Source: Atribacterota bacterium (GTDB lineage Bacteria; Atribacterota; Phoenicimicrobiia; Phoenicimicrobiales; Stramentimicrobiaceae). Taken from it: 40,834 nt of DNA. The notes beneath the pieces are model-generated. The model saw only the letters and a list, made by a program, of their open reading frames with translations, had not been told where the DNA came from and searched no databases. Position 1 is the stretch's first letter, and each line of letters starts with the position of its first letter. Location of the stretch: NCBI GenBank assembly GCA_028703475.1, contig JAQVMU010000007.1, positions 1 to 40,834 on the forward strand, in the 5' to 3' direction. This document shows positions 18,385 to 26,937 of the stretch, in pieces. The translations under genes and the position numbers were made by a program.

Positions 18385-18413
18385 AGAATAAAACAAATAA
18401 TAAACAAAGTCAA
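18385..18413 (-). promoter_or_regulatory. promoter of argF and the aminotransferase gene
   Basis: On the minus strand TTGACT (18408-18413) and TATTCT (18385-18390) are separated by 17 bases, about 90 bases before the argF start. No operator or RNA leader is apparent. Confidence 0.65.
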
Positions 18414-18467
18414 TCTGGCTAATACCTTTTTTATGTGGTAAAAAAATGATCATATCTGAAATAATAT

Positions 18468-19727
18468 TTAAAACTGATGAACAAAAATGCCACTTCTTAT
18501 TTTCGGCTCAAACCATGTTGATTTTGGGGGCATAATTTTTCCTTCATCGGAAACCTGCAGTACTTCTTTAATAGAAGTTGGAAAAATAGTAAAGGCAATA
18601 TCTGCTCCCTGGTCTATCTTTTGTGATAATTGCTTCAAAGAATCTGTACCACCAATAAATTCAATATTTTTATTTTTTTGAGGATCATCAATACCTAAAA
18701 GTGGTCCTAAAACATAATCCTGTAGTATAGAAACATCCAAATCATCAATTATAGTTCGATCTATCTTATTTTCTTTATTTAATTTGAAAAATAACTTATA
18801 CCATTGGCCTTTCAAATTCATACCAAACTCATGTTTTTTGCCAGGCAAAAATGGTTTATTCATAGAAATGTTCTTCACTTGAAAAATTTCTTTTAATTTA
18901 TCCAAAAATAAATTGGCAGAAAATCCTGTTAATTTTTTTATCAACCGATGGTACCCTAAAATCTGAATTTGATCATGTGGTAATAGCACAGCTGGAAAAT
19001 AAGAGTATTCTCCTTTTTTTAAAGCTGGTATTTCTTCTTTTTCTTTTCTTAGCCTTTTTGCGACCTCTGCTGCCGCAGCAGCACGGTGATGTCCATCGGC
19101 AATATACACAAATGGTATTTCTTTAAAAGCATTCTTTAATGATTTAATTGTATCTTCTTTATCAATTTTCCAGCATTTGTTTTTTACCTCATCTTCTTCG
19201 GAGATAAAATCATAAATTTTATTTTCAACTGTCATTGAATTTTGCAGAATTTCACCTACCCGAAAATTACTCTTATAAACTGTGAAGACACATCCAGTAT
19301 GGGCTCGTACATTATAGATATGTTCAACTCTTCCCTGCCAGGCTCTTAACCTGATTTTTTCATGTTGTTTTATTATTCCTTTTTCATAATCATCTACCGT
19401 AAGACATGCTACAATTCCGGTTCTACAATAAAAACCATTAATTTGCTGATAAATATAAAAACAAGGTTTTGAATCTGTTTTCATTACTCCCTGTTCTATC
19501 ATATTTGTTAAATTCCTGGCAGCTATCTCTGTAGCATTTCTTTGAGATAATACTTCTTCCCCGGATACAAGTGCTTCCGGTTTTATTACTCTTAAAAAAG
19601 AACAAGGATTTCTCTTAATTATTTCAACAGCTTTTTCACGACTCACAACATCATAAGGAGGAGAATTAACAAGGGATACCTTTTCCCCTACAGGCCTTAA
19701 TGCTTTAAAAGGACTTATTTCAACCAT
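18468..19727 (-). CDS. DUF1015 family protein in the serine operon
   Basis: A 419-residue conserved protein of unknown biochemical role. Visible family features are the N-terminal SPFKALRPVGEK and NSPPYDVVS, PCSFLRVIKPEA at 41-52, the IIKQHEKIRLRAWQGR block around 118-133, and a central YIADGHHRAAAA with DGHHR at 211-215. No signal peptide or membrane segment is seen. Its ATG overlaps the serA stop by one base (TAATG), so it is translated with serA under serine T-box control. The DGHHR motif resembles one in ParB/Srx-fold free-serine kinases. With no phosphoserine phosphatase gene in the operon, a role in phosphoserine/serine interconversion is a reasonable but unproven guess. Confidence 0.9.
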   Translation of the reverse strand: MVEISPFKALRPVGEKVSLVNSPPYDVVSREKAVEIIKRNPCSFLRVIKPEALVSGEEVLSQRNATEIAARNLTNMIEQGVMKTDSKPCFYIYQQINGFYCRTGIVACLTVDDYEKGIIKQHEKIRLRAWQGRVEHIYNVRAHTGCVFTVYKSNFRVGEILQNSMTVENKIYDFISEEDEVKNKCWKIDKEDTIKSLKNAFKEIPFVYIADGHHRAAAAAEVAKRLRKEKEEIPALKKGEYSYFPAVLLPHDQIQILGYHRLIKKLTGFSANLFLDKLKEIFQVKNISMNKPFLPGKKHEFGMNLKGQWYKLFFKLNKENKIDRTIIDDLDVSILQDYVLGPLLGIDDPQKNKNIEFIGGTDSLKQLSQKIDQGADIAFTIFPTSIKEVLQVSDEGKIMPPKSTWFEPKIRSGIFVHQF

Positions 19728-20665
19728 TAAACTTCCTTCCTGGAAAACTCTTTATCATTCTTATACTCTTCAATTATACTCAAAATTTGTTGTCCTATCC
19801 GATACTGTGCTTCTTTAGTAGATCCACCAACATGAGGGGTTACAGAAATTTTTTCGTGCTGTATCAATTCAAAATTATCGCACGGTTCATGAATATAAAC
19901 ATCAACACCTGCTCCTGCAATTCCTCCGTTATCCAGGGCTTTCAACAGTGCCTTTTCGTTTACCAGATTACCCCGGGCAGTATTAATTAAAAAAGCGCTT
20001 TTTTTCATCTTTTTCAGTTCCGGTTCATCAATTAGATAATTTCCATTATCACTGGCAGGAACATGCAATGAAATAAAATCTGATTTTTCCAAAACTTCCG
20101 ATAGGGTTGCAAACTTCCAATCCGGATTACTGTTAATAGGTCCCATAATATCAGTATATGTTATCCTCATACCCAGCACGCTGGCTTTTTGGGCTAAAAG
20201 CTGTCCTATTCTTCCCATTCCTACTATCCCTAAAATTTTTCCACTTAGTTCGATACCTTCACAGAGTTTTTTTGCCCATTTTCTCTCCCGCATGGTTAAG
20301 TTTGCAGGCACCATTCTTCTGGCCAGTGTAAACATATGGGCAAGTACCAGTTCGGCTACTGCTGAGCTACTCGCTTCAGGAGTATTTAAAGCTGTTATCC
20401 CTCTCTTTTTGGCATAAGCTACATCTATATTATCCATACCGACGCCTGCTCTTATAATAAGTTTGAGCACTCCGGTATCAGCTGCAGCATCAATAACCTC
20501 CCTGGTTACTTTTGTTGCTGAGCGTATGATTAGAATCTCGTTTTCCCTCACTTCCTTTAATAATGTATCCGGTTTATCAGGATTATCCCTGACAATAAAA
20601 TTTCTTTCCTTTAACTCCTCAATTAAACCCGGGTCAACTTTATCTTTTATGAGGATTGTAATCAT
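19727..20665 (-). CDS. serA: D-3-phosphoglycerate dehydrogenase, short form
   Basis: SerA oxidises 3-phosphoglycerate to 3-phosphohydroxypyruvate with NAD, the first step of serine synthesis. The 312-residue protein has the NAD-binding GMGRIG at 149-154, RAGVGMDNID at 72-81, TARGNLVNE, and the catalytic histidine in TPHVGGST. It ends there with no ASB or ACT regulatory domain, so allosteric inhibition by serine through an ACT domain is not expected. Control would then fall on the T-box. AAGGAGGTATAAAAG precedes the ATG. It lies between the class V aminotransferase (3-base gap) and DUF1015 (1-base overlap). Other 2-hydroxyacid dehydrogenases share the fold; the context supports SerA. Confidence 0.9.
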   Translation of the reverse strand: MITILIKDKVDPGLIEELKERNFIVRDNPDKPDTLLKEVRENEILIIRSATKVTREVIDAAADTGVLKLIIRAGVGMDNIDVAYAKKRGITALNTPEASSSAVAELVLAHMFTLARRMVPANLTMRERKWAKKLCEGIELSGKILGIVGMGRIGQLLAQKASVLGMRITYTDIMGPINSNPDWKFATLSEVLEKSDFISLHVPASDNGNYLIDEPELKKMKKSAFLINTARGNLVNEKALLKALDNGGIAGAGVDVYIHEPCDNFELIQHEKISVTPHVGGSTKEAQYRIGQQILSIIEEYKNDKEFSRKEV

Positions 20666-20668
20666 CTT

Positions 20669-21745
20669 TTATACCTCCTTTTTCAGGATTTCATCAATAA
20701 CAGCCAATAGTTCTTCTATTTCTTCAATAGTGATGTCACCCATGTGAGCAATCCTGAATGTTTTCTCTTTTAACTTTCCATAGCCATTTGAGATGGCAAA
20801 ACCCTTCATTCCTAAGATTTGATTAAGTTGCTGTACACTGATTCCCCGAGTATTTTCTATACATGTAACTGTATTGGAAGCATACTCTTCCTCAGGGAAC
20901 AGTTTAAAATTATCATTAGCCCATTTTCTTACTATATTTGCCATCGCCATGTGCCTTTTAAACCGGTTTTCCATCCCTTCCTCAAAGATTAAATCTAACT
21001 GGTAATCCAAAGCAAACATATGAGAAAGAGAGGGAGTAGAAGGATACTGGTAATCCTTTTTTTTCATATATTCATATAGTTTTAATAAATCAAAATACAT
21101 ACCCCGGTATTTAACTTCTCTTGCCGCACTTATGGCTTTTTCGGAAATAGAGCATAAAGAAAGCCCTGGAGGTAATCCTAAACATTTTTGGCTTGAAGAA
21201 ATACAAATATCAATACCCAGCTCATCTACCGGAATTGAAACTCCCCCTAAAGAGCTGACTGTATCAACACAGAATACTATCCCAGGATACTTTCGCATAA
21301 CATCTGCTATTTCATTGATTGGATTCATTACCCCGGTAGATGTTTCATTATGAGTAATAGTAACAAGGTCGTATTCCCCACTTTTAATTACCTCATCTAC
21401 CATAGCCCCTCTGGTCGGCTGGCCATATTCAACTTTAAAACAGTCTGCTTTAACTTGATTGGCTAAAGCCATTTCATACCATCTTTCACCAAAAGAACCA
21501 CATGAAAAGACTGCCGCTTTCTTTCTGGTACAGGAACGGATAGCACCTTCCATCAATCCACTTCCTGATGATGTAGAAAGAAGTATTTCGCTGTCCGTAA
21601 ACATCAGCTTTTGTAATTTCCGGCTAATTGACCGTTGTAAATCAGATGCTTCTTTGCCCCGATGGCCAATAAGAGGAGTAGACATCTTCTTTAATACAAT
21701 GTCTTTTACTTCTGTAGGTCCTGGAATAAATAACTTTATCTGCAT
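20669..21745 (-). CDS. class V aminotransferase, probable phosphoserine/serine-glyoxylate type
   Basis: A PLP enzyme of the alanine-glyoxylate/serine-pyruvate aminotransferase group. In this operon it most likely converts phosphohydroxypyruvate to phosphoserine, as archaeal-type SerC proteins of the same group do. It is 358 residues from the ATG chosen here. Motifs are LFIPGPTEV at the N-terminus, STSSGSGLME, THNETSTG, CVDTVSSLGG, and the PLP lysine K187 in SSSQKCLGLPPG. An upstream in-frame ATG (21757) has no spaced ribosome site, while GGATGG lies eight bases before 21745. It is the first gene behind the serine T-box. Serine-glyoxylate or alanine-glyoxylate transamination are the alternatives. 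Confidence 0.85.
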   Translation of the reverse strand: MQIKLFIPGPTEVKDIVLKKMSTPLIGHRGKEASDLQRSISRKLQKLMFTDSEILLSTSSGSGLMEGAIRSCTRKKAAVFSCGSFGERWYEMALANQVKADCFKVEYGQPTRGAMVDEVIKSGEYDLVTITHNETSTGVMNPINEIADVMRKYPGIVFCVDTVSSLGGVSIPVDELGIDICISSSQKCLGLPPGLSLCSISEKAISAAREVKYRGMYFDLLKLYEYMKKKDYQYPSTPSLSHMFALDYQLDLIFEEGMENRFKRHMAMANIVRKWANDNFKLFPEEEYASNTVTCIENTRGISVQQLNQILGMKGFAISNGYGKLKEKTFRIAHMGDITIEEIEELLAVIDEILKKEV

Positions 21746-21780
21746 ATATTTTACCATCCTTGTTTTTTCTTCTACTAATA

Positions 21781-21814
21781 AAAAACCCCAGTAGTTTATT
21801 ATAAACTACTGGGG
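21781..21814 (-). terminator. intrinsic terminator of the serine T-box
   Basis: On the minus strand the arms CCCCAGTAGTTTAT and its complement (21786-21814) form a near-perfect hairpin followed by six T. Its 5' arm is the part that the T-box antiterminator pairs with, so uncharged tRNA should block its formation. Confidence 0.93.
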
Positions 21815-22077
21815 ACGATGTTCTCTTCGCGGTGCCACCCCAATTTAGCTTAATTTGTCAAAACAACAAATAAAAATAAGCAATAAATCTGAGCCCTTCT
21901 TTTATATAACGCTTTCAGCGGTTTGAGGTAATCAGGTTTCCTTTATCTCAAACTATATTCAGATGGATTTCAGTCAATTCCCTGCTGATTTTTCACCTGT
22001 TTTCAGCTCTCTGAAAAAAAATTATGACTTACTGTTCTGAATTTCTGTCTTTTTATTTATTATTGAATTAATAATTG
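21781..22077 (-). promoter_or_regulatory. T-box leader, specifier reads Ser (TCC)
   Basis: The minus strand carries the invariant T-box GGGTGGCACCGCG (21828-21840) and an AGAGAG-type Stem I start (AGAGAGC at 22006-22012). In the specifier loop it carries GAAATCCATC, where TCC at 21965-21967 occupies the codon position. TCC is a serine codon, matching the serine-synthesis genes that follow. The leader senses the ratio of charged to uncharged tRNA-Ser and should let transcription through when serine is short. The T-box class is certain. The codon reading depends on my manual placement of the specifier loop. Confidence 0.9.
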
Positions 22078-22083
22078 CCTAAT

Positions 22084-22112
22084 AAAATAGCACTTTAGAG
22101 ATATATTGTCAA
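22084..22112 (-). promoter_or_regulatory. promoter of the serine operon
   Basis: On the minus strand TTGACA (22107-22112) and TATTTT (22084-22089) are exactly 17 bases apart and just upstream of the T-box leader. The bases between this promoter and the purH stop (22113-22192) hold only a weak AAAAGT/ACTTTT hairpin. Confidence 0.8.
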
Positions 22113-22192
22113 CTAAAAATATAAACATTGTGAATTAAAAATTAAAAGTGCACACTTTTTTAAATGATTCCAACTTTAAACTATTAATATAA

Positions 22193-23752
22193 TTAATGTT
22201 TAAAACAACGATGTCCTGTGAAAACCATAATCATGCCCAGATTATTTACAGCTTTAATAACCTCATCATCCCTCTTGGAACCCCCGGGTTGAATTATTGC
22301 CCTGATGCCTGCCTTTCCTGCTTCTTCAATTCCGTCTGAAAAAGGGAAAAAAGCGTCAGAAGCTAAATAACTCCCACTAGCCAGTTTCCCTGCCTTTTGT
22401 ACGGCAATTTTGACTGAATCTACTCTGCTCATCTGCCCTGCTCCCACACCAACTAATTGTTTATTAATTGACAGAACTATTGCATTTGATTTTACATGTT
22501 TTACAATTTTCCATCCTAATAGTAGTTCTTTTAACTCTTCCGGAACAGGTTTTTTTTCTGAAACAATTGTTAAATCATTTTCTGTAATGTTTTTTAAATC
22601 CCTATCCTGTAATAAAAAACCACCGGATACCTTCTTTATATCCTTCACATATCTGTCCTGAATACGTAGATCTCCAACCTGTAATAGCCGTCGATTCTTT
22701 TTGACTTTCAATATTTTCAGTGATTCCTGGCTATAAAAAGGAGCTACAATGGCTTCCACAAATGGTGTTTTATCTATCAATATGGCTAATTTTTCTTCCA
22801 CTCTGCGATTAATACCTATAATACTTCCATAAGCAGATAGTGGGTCACCCTCATATGCTTTCTGATAGGCTTCTTCAATAGTATCCGCTGTAGCCAGTCC
22901 GCAGGGATTGGTATGTTTGATAAAAGTAACGGTGGGCTCATCAAAATCCTTTACAATTGCCATAGCTGCTTCCAAATCAACCAGATTATTGAAAGAAAGT
23001 TCCTTTCCGCTCAATAATTGGGCATTACCCAAATTTGCCTCTTCTACTATACTTTCACTATAAAAAGCGGCTTTTTGATGAGGGTTTTCTCCATACCTTA
23101 AATCTTCAGATTTTTTCCCGCCTAAAACCAGGTATTCAGGAAATGTACTTTCATTTGGCAGTATCTTCCTGGGCAAATATTTTGCAATCAAACTATCATA
23201 ATAAGCGGTATGTTGAAATACTTTTACCGCCAGTTTTTCACGGGTGGATAAAGAAGTATTTCCATCAAAGCTTTCAAGTTCTTCCAAAATAACCTTATAG
23301 TCATCCGGGTCTACTGCAACTGTGACATCCTGATAATTTTTTGCTGATGCCCTTAACAATGAAGGTCCCCCGATATCAATATTTTCTATGGCATCTTCCA
23401 GAGAAACATCTTCTTTAAGTATAGTTTTTTCAAAGGGGTATAGATTGACAATAACTATCTGAATAGGGCTTATCTTCTGCTCCTGTAATTGTCTCTGATG
23501 TTCCGGATTATTGCTTTGGGCTAATAAACCGCCAAAAATAACCGGGTGTAAAGTTTTTACCCTGCCATCTAAAATTTCTGGAAATCCGGTCAAATCTGAG
23601 ATTAATGTCACATTTATTCCTGATTCCTTTAATTTTTTTGCTGTTCCACCAGTAGAAATTATTTCATAACCTGCTTTGTTTAATCCTTTAGCTAATTTAA
23701 CAATTCCTGTCTTATCAGAAACACTAATAATTGCTCTTTTTTGTTTTTCCAC
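22193..23752 (-). CDS. purH: bifunctional AICAR transformylase / IMP cyclohydrolase
   Basis: PurH carries out the last two steps of IMP synthesis: formyl transfer to AICAR from 10-formyl-tetrahydrofolate, then ring closure. The 519-residue protein has the N-terminal cyclohydrolase (MGS-like) domain with ISTGGTAKKL and GRVKTLHPVIFGG. The C-terminal transformylase domain has LRYGENPHQKA, TFIKHTNPCG with the catalytic lysine-histidine pair, and SDAFFPFSDGIE. The start codon is GTG, preceded by AAGGGGAA. It follows purD by 54 bases in the same direction. No purine riboswitch is seen before purD or purH. Confidence 0.97.
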   Translation of the reverse strand: MEKQKRAIISVSDKTGIVKLAKGLNKAGYEIISTGGTAKKLKESGINVTLISDLTGFPEILDGRVKTLHPVIFGGLLAQSNNPEHQRQLQEQKISPIQIVIVNLYPFEKTILKEDVSLEDAIENIDIGGPSLLRASAKNYQDVTVAVDPDDYKVILEELESFDGNTSLSTREKLAVKVFQHTAYYDSLIAKYLPRKILPNESTFPEYLVLGGKKSEDLRYGENPHQKAAFYSESIVEEANLGNAQLLSGKELSFNNLVDLEAAMAIVKDFDEPTVTFIKHTNPCGLATADTIEEAYQKAYEGDPLSAYGSIIGINRRVEEKLAILIDKTPFVEAIVAPFYSQESLKILKVKKNRRLLQVGDLRIQDRYVKDIKKVSGGFLLQDRDLKNITENDLTIVSEKKPVPEELKELLLGWKIVKHVKSNAIVLSINKQLVGVGAGQMSRVDSVKIAVQKAGKLASGSYLASDAFFPFSDGIEEAGKAGIRAIIQPGGSKRDDEVIKAVNNLGMIMVFTGHRCFKH

Positions 23753-23806
23753 TTTTAATTCCCCTTTTTTTATTAATTACTATATGTTTTAAAAAATCTC
23801 CAGAAA

Positions 23807-25072
23807 CTATAATCCCTTTTTCCCAATATCCTTTCGATAATACTTATTCTCAAATTCTATCTGTTCCAGGCCATCATAAGCGCTCTTGATAGCCTCGGAT
23901 AAATTATCTGCCCATGAAGTAACACCTAAAACTCTTCCACCGGCAGTAATAATTTTTTGATCATCTTTTTTAGTCCCTGCATGAAACACTATAATATCAT
24001 CCCTATCTGCTAATTTCTCTAAACCATGAATAGTTTTACCTTTTTCATATTCTCCGGGATATCCTGCAGAAGCCAAAACAACACAAGCCGAGGCTTGATC
24101 AATCCATTCAATATGAACCTTATCTAAATTCCCATTGATTACCGCCTGAATTATCTGAATTAAATCAGTTTTCAAAGAAGGAAGGATTACCTGTGTTTCC
24201 GGATCACCAAAACGGGCATTAAATTCCAACACTTTTGGACCATCAGAAGTAAGAATCAGACCTGCATACAAGACTCCTTTAAAAATTCTTCCTTCCTGAG
24301 CCATACCACTAATAGCGGGTTTAAATACATGTTCGAGAACCCATTTGCGGGTATCCTCTTCAAAAAATGCAACCGGTGAATAGGCTCCCATTCCACCGGT
24401 ATTTGGCCCTTTGTCTCCTTCATTCAGCTTTTTATGATCCTGGGATGTAATCATGGGGACAATATTTATACCATCACTAAAAACCAGCATTGATACCTCT
24501 TCCCCGGCTAAATATTCTTCAATTATGATTTTATTGCCTGCCTGTCCATACTTTCTTTCCTTCATAATATGCGTTATTGCCTCTTCTGCCTGATTGAAGT
24601 TCTCAACAATAAAAACTCCCTTACCTGCGGCTAAACCATCTGCTTTTATTGCTAAAGGAAATGATTGTTTTTTTGAGTGAAAAATCGCTTTTTTATCATC
24701 ATCAAAAACCTTGTACTTAGCAGTAGGAATAGAGTATTTATTCATAAGATACTTGGCAAAGACTTTACTGGATTCTATTTCAGCCGCTTCTCTGGTTGGA
24801 CCAAAAATTGGATAACCATGTTCCTGAAACAGGTTAACAATCCCCAAAGACAAGGGTATTTCTGGTCCAACTATAGTCAAATCTATTTTTTTGTCATGAA
24901 CGATTTTCAATAACCCTATAAAATCTTCTACCTCCACATTTATACATTCTGCAAGAGAATCTATGCCTGCATTACCCGGAGCACAATAAATCTTATCTAC
25001 TTGCGGACTTTTAGCTAATTTCCAGATAATTGCATGCTCCCGTCCACCATTGCCAATAACTAATACTTTCAA
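23807..25072 (-). CDS. purD: phosphoribosylamine-glycine ligase (GAR synthetase)
   Basis: PurD joins glycine to phosphoribosylamine using ATP, the second step of purine synthesis. The 421-residue ATP-grasp protein opens with VLVIGNGGREHAI. It has IVGPEIPLSLG, KADGLAAGKGV, GPNTGGMGAYSPV, and the metal-binding LEFNARFGDPETQ. The start codon is TTG, with GAGGTATTGC as ribosome site; no in-frame ATG fits better, because the family's N-terminus begins exactly here. It is probably cotranscribed with purH. Its upstream neighbour, the epimerase gene, ends 76 bases away. Confidence 0.97.
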   Translation of the reverse strand: MKVLVIGNGGREHAIIWKLAKSPQVDKIYCAPGNAGIDSLAECINVEVEDFIGLLKIVHDKKIDLTIVGPEIPLSLGIVNLFQEHGYPIFGPTREAAEIESSKVFAKYLMNKYSIPTAKYKVFDDDKKAIFHSKKQSFPLAIKADGLAAGKGVFIVENFNQAEEAITHIMKERKYGQAGNKIIIEEYLAGEEVSMLVFSDGINIVPMITSQDHKKLNEGDKGPNTGGMGAYSPVAFFEEDTRKWVLEHVFKPAISGMAQEGRIFKGVLYAGLILTSDGPKVLEFNARFGDPETQVILPSLKTDLIQIIQAVINGNLDKVHIEWIDQASACVVLASAGYPGEYEKGKTIHGLEKLADRDDIIVFHAGTKKDDQKIITAGGRVLGVTSWADNLSEAIKSAYDGLEQIEFENKYYRKDIGKKGL

Positions 25073-25148
25073 AGCAATACCTCACATATTATTTTTTTAT
25101 TAATTGAATTTGATTTAAGCCATACTCTCATATTTTACCTATAAACAT

Positions 25149-26138
25149 TTAATCATGCAAATTATTACTAAACCACTCTACAGTCTTTTTCAGACCCTCC
25201 TCTATATTGTATTCAGCTTTCCAATCAAGATATTCTCTTGCCTTTTGACAATTGAGAATATTTTTCCTTAAGTCCCCGGACCTGGGAGGTCCATATTCAG
25301 GTTCCGCGGTAAATCCTATTATTTTTTTTAGATGGTAAAATAACTTGTTTACTGATATCCCCTGGCCTGTTCCAATATTAAAAGAATTAAAACCAGGTAT
25401 AATAATTTGTTTTTTTAACTCTGCCCCTGTTGTTTTCTGGAATTTCTTTATAGATGATAAACAGGCATTGGCAACATCTTCTACATAGACATAATCTCTT
25501 ATATACTCACCATCTCCATTTATAACAGGTACTCTATTGTTTAACATTTTTTGAATAAAAATAGCAATTACACCGGCTTCACCGTAAGGATCCTGTCTCG
25601 GCCCGTAAACATTTCCATAACGGAGAGCAATATAATTTAATCCATAATAACTCTGGTAAAATTTTAAATAATACTCTGAAGTCATTTTTGCAATACCATA
25701 GGGTGAACTGGGAGAAAATTGAACATTTTCATATATTGGTAATTTTTCCGGTTCACCATATACTGTCCCTCCACTTGAAGCAAATACAATTCCCTTTAAC
25801 TTATTTTTTTCGGCACTTTCCAGGATATTAAGTAATCCAATAATATTATTCTGCGCGTCCTCTTTAGGGTTTCTAACAGAATAAGAAACGCTAATCTGTG
25901 CAGCAAGATGACAGGCATAATCCGGTTTTTCAAGATCAATTATTCTGCTTATTTCGTTCCCTGTGATATCAACAAAATAATTTTTTGCCTTTTTATTTAC
26001 ATTTTTTTCCTTACCACTGGATAAATTATCAATAACAATCACTTTATAATTATTTTCCAGCAATAAGTCTACTAAATGTGAACCAATGAAACCGGCACCG
26101 CCTGTGACAAGAATTGTTTCTTTTTTGGAACTATTCAT
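25149..26138 (-). CDS. NAD-dependent sugar-nucleotide epimerase, GalE type
   Basis: An extended short-chain dehydrogenase/reductase of 329 residues, probably a UDP-glucose 4-epimerase or a close relative. The NAD-binding GGAGFIGSH is at 13-21, the cofactor segment VIDNLSSGKEKN at 35-46, and HLAAQISV in the middle. The catalytic serine region is FASSGGTVYGE, and the Y-x-x-x-K pair is in SPYGIAKMTSEYY. RYGNVYGPRQDP is also typical. AAAGGATTATC precedes the ATG. It lies between a Nudix-like gene and purD, which says little about substrate. The glucan phosphorylase two genes upstream hints at glucose/galactose metabolism. Confidence 0.88.
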   Translation of the reverse strand: MNSSKKETILVTGGAGFIGSHLVDLLLENNYKVIVIDNLSSGKEKNVNKKAKNYFVDITGNEISRIIDLEKPDYACHLAAQISVSYSVRNPKEDAQNNIIGLLNILESAEKNKLKGIVFASSGGTVYGEPEKLPIYENVQFSPSSPYGIAKMTSEYYLKFYQSYYGLNYIALRYGNVYGPRQDPYGEAGVIAIFIQKMLNNRVPVINGDGEYIRDYVYVEDVANACLSSIKKFQKTTGAELKKQIIIPGFNSFNIGTGQGISVNKLFYHLKKIIGFTAEPEYGPPRSGDLRKNILNCQKAREYLDWKAEYNIEEGLKKTVEWFSNNLHD

Positions 26139-26265
26139 GATAATCCTTTCTTATTTAACAAAACCCCATATTTTTTATTGACTTTCATATTTATGGATAA
26201 AAGAATATTATAAGAATTTATTTTAAAGAAAATTTTAACACGCACATCCACACCATAGTATTATA

Positions 26266-26901
26266 CTAAAAAACTTCATAACTTAAATAACGCAGCAAAC
26301 TGTTAAGTGACCCGGTCGGATAAAGAAATAGGTTATCGGGAATTTTAATTCGTTCTTCAAAGATAGCACCTGCTTTTTTTAATTCCTGGGCAGTTTTTTC
26401 ATTTTTAAACATTTGGACCAAAATTTGCTCTTTTGCAAATAATAATGCACTGTGTTGAATTGAACGGGGCTTGTTTTTGGTATATCCTAAATAGCTGAAA
26501 AAAAGAGAATTTGGATTTGTTGTATGTCTTTGTTTTGAGATAACCGTAATTATATGAGGACGCATTTCATCTTTAGCGGAATCGATATTCGGTAATCTTT
26601 TTAGACGATGATGGTAATCTATATAAGTATGGGAACTGTCTATAATTTCAATATTAACATCCAGTTCCTGTTTACAGCTTTTTACTAAAAACTGATTTAT
26701 ATCAACTCCTTCTTCTAATTTTCCACCAAAGGCAGCAAAAGAAGCCTTTCTCTTATTATCCTGGTTTATCCATTCTTTTGTATCTTTCAAGCCAAAAACA
26801 AATTGATTTTCAAATTTTAAAAAAACTGAAACATAAATATCAAAATGACCTTCTACTTGTGATATTTTTTCAACAAAATCATTGATCCAGGTTCTATTCA
26901 A
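26266..26901 (-). CDS. Nudix-like protein with degenerate catalytic box
   Basis: A 211-residue soluble protein that I do not recognise at family level. Its middle segment (AAFGGKLEEGVD, then KQELDVNIE) looks like a Nudix box. However, the stretch between the GGxxEEG part and the glutamate helix is about four residues longer than the standard box, and the REUxEExG helix is reduced to QEL. Metal-dependent pyrophosphatase activity is therefore doubtful. The start is TTG, with AGGAGATATTCGA upstream. It lies 36 bases after the glucan phosphorylase gene and 127 bases before the epimerase gene. A binding or sensing role is as likely as hydrolysis. Confidence 0.6.
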   Translation of the reverse strand: MNRTWINDFVEKISQVEGHFDIYVSVFLKFENQFVFGLKDTKEWINQDNKRKASFAAFGGKLEEGVDINQFLVKSCKQELDVNIEIIDSSHTYIDYHHRLKRLPNIDSAKDEMRPHIITVISKQRHTTNPNSLFFSYLGYTKNKPRSIQHSALLFAKEQILVQMFKNEKTAQELKKAGAIFEERIKIPDNLFLYPTGSLNSLLRYLSYEVF

Positions 26902-26937
26902 TCGAATATCTCCTTTCTCTTTTTTTATTATAATAAA

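Noticed and set aside
21459-21794. A 111-codon plus-strand frame over the class V aminotransferase start
   Set aside because: It opposes a confident gene and runs into the T-box terminator, and no domain is visible.
22145-22175. Short AAAAGT/ACTTTT dyad after purH as a terminator
   Set aside because: The stem is very short and AT-rich with a four-base loop, too weak to call.
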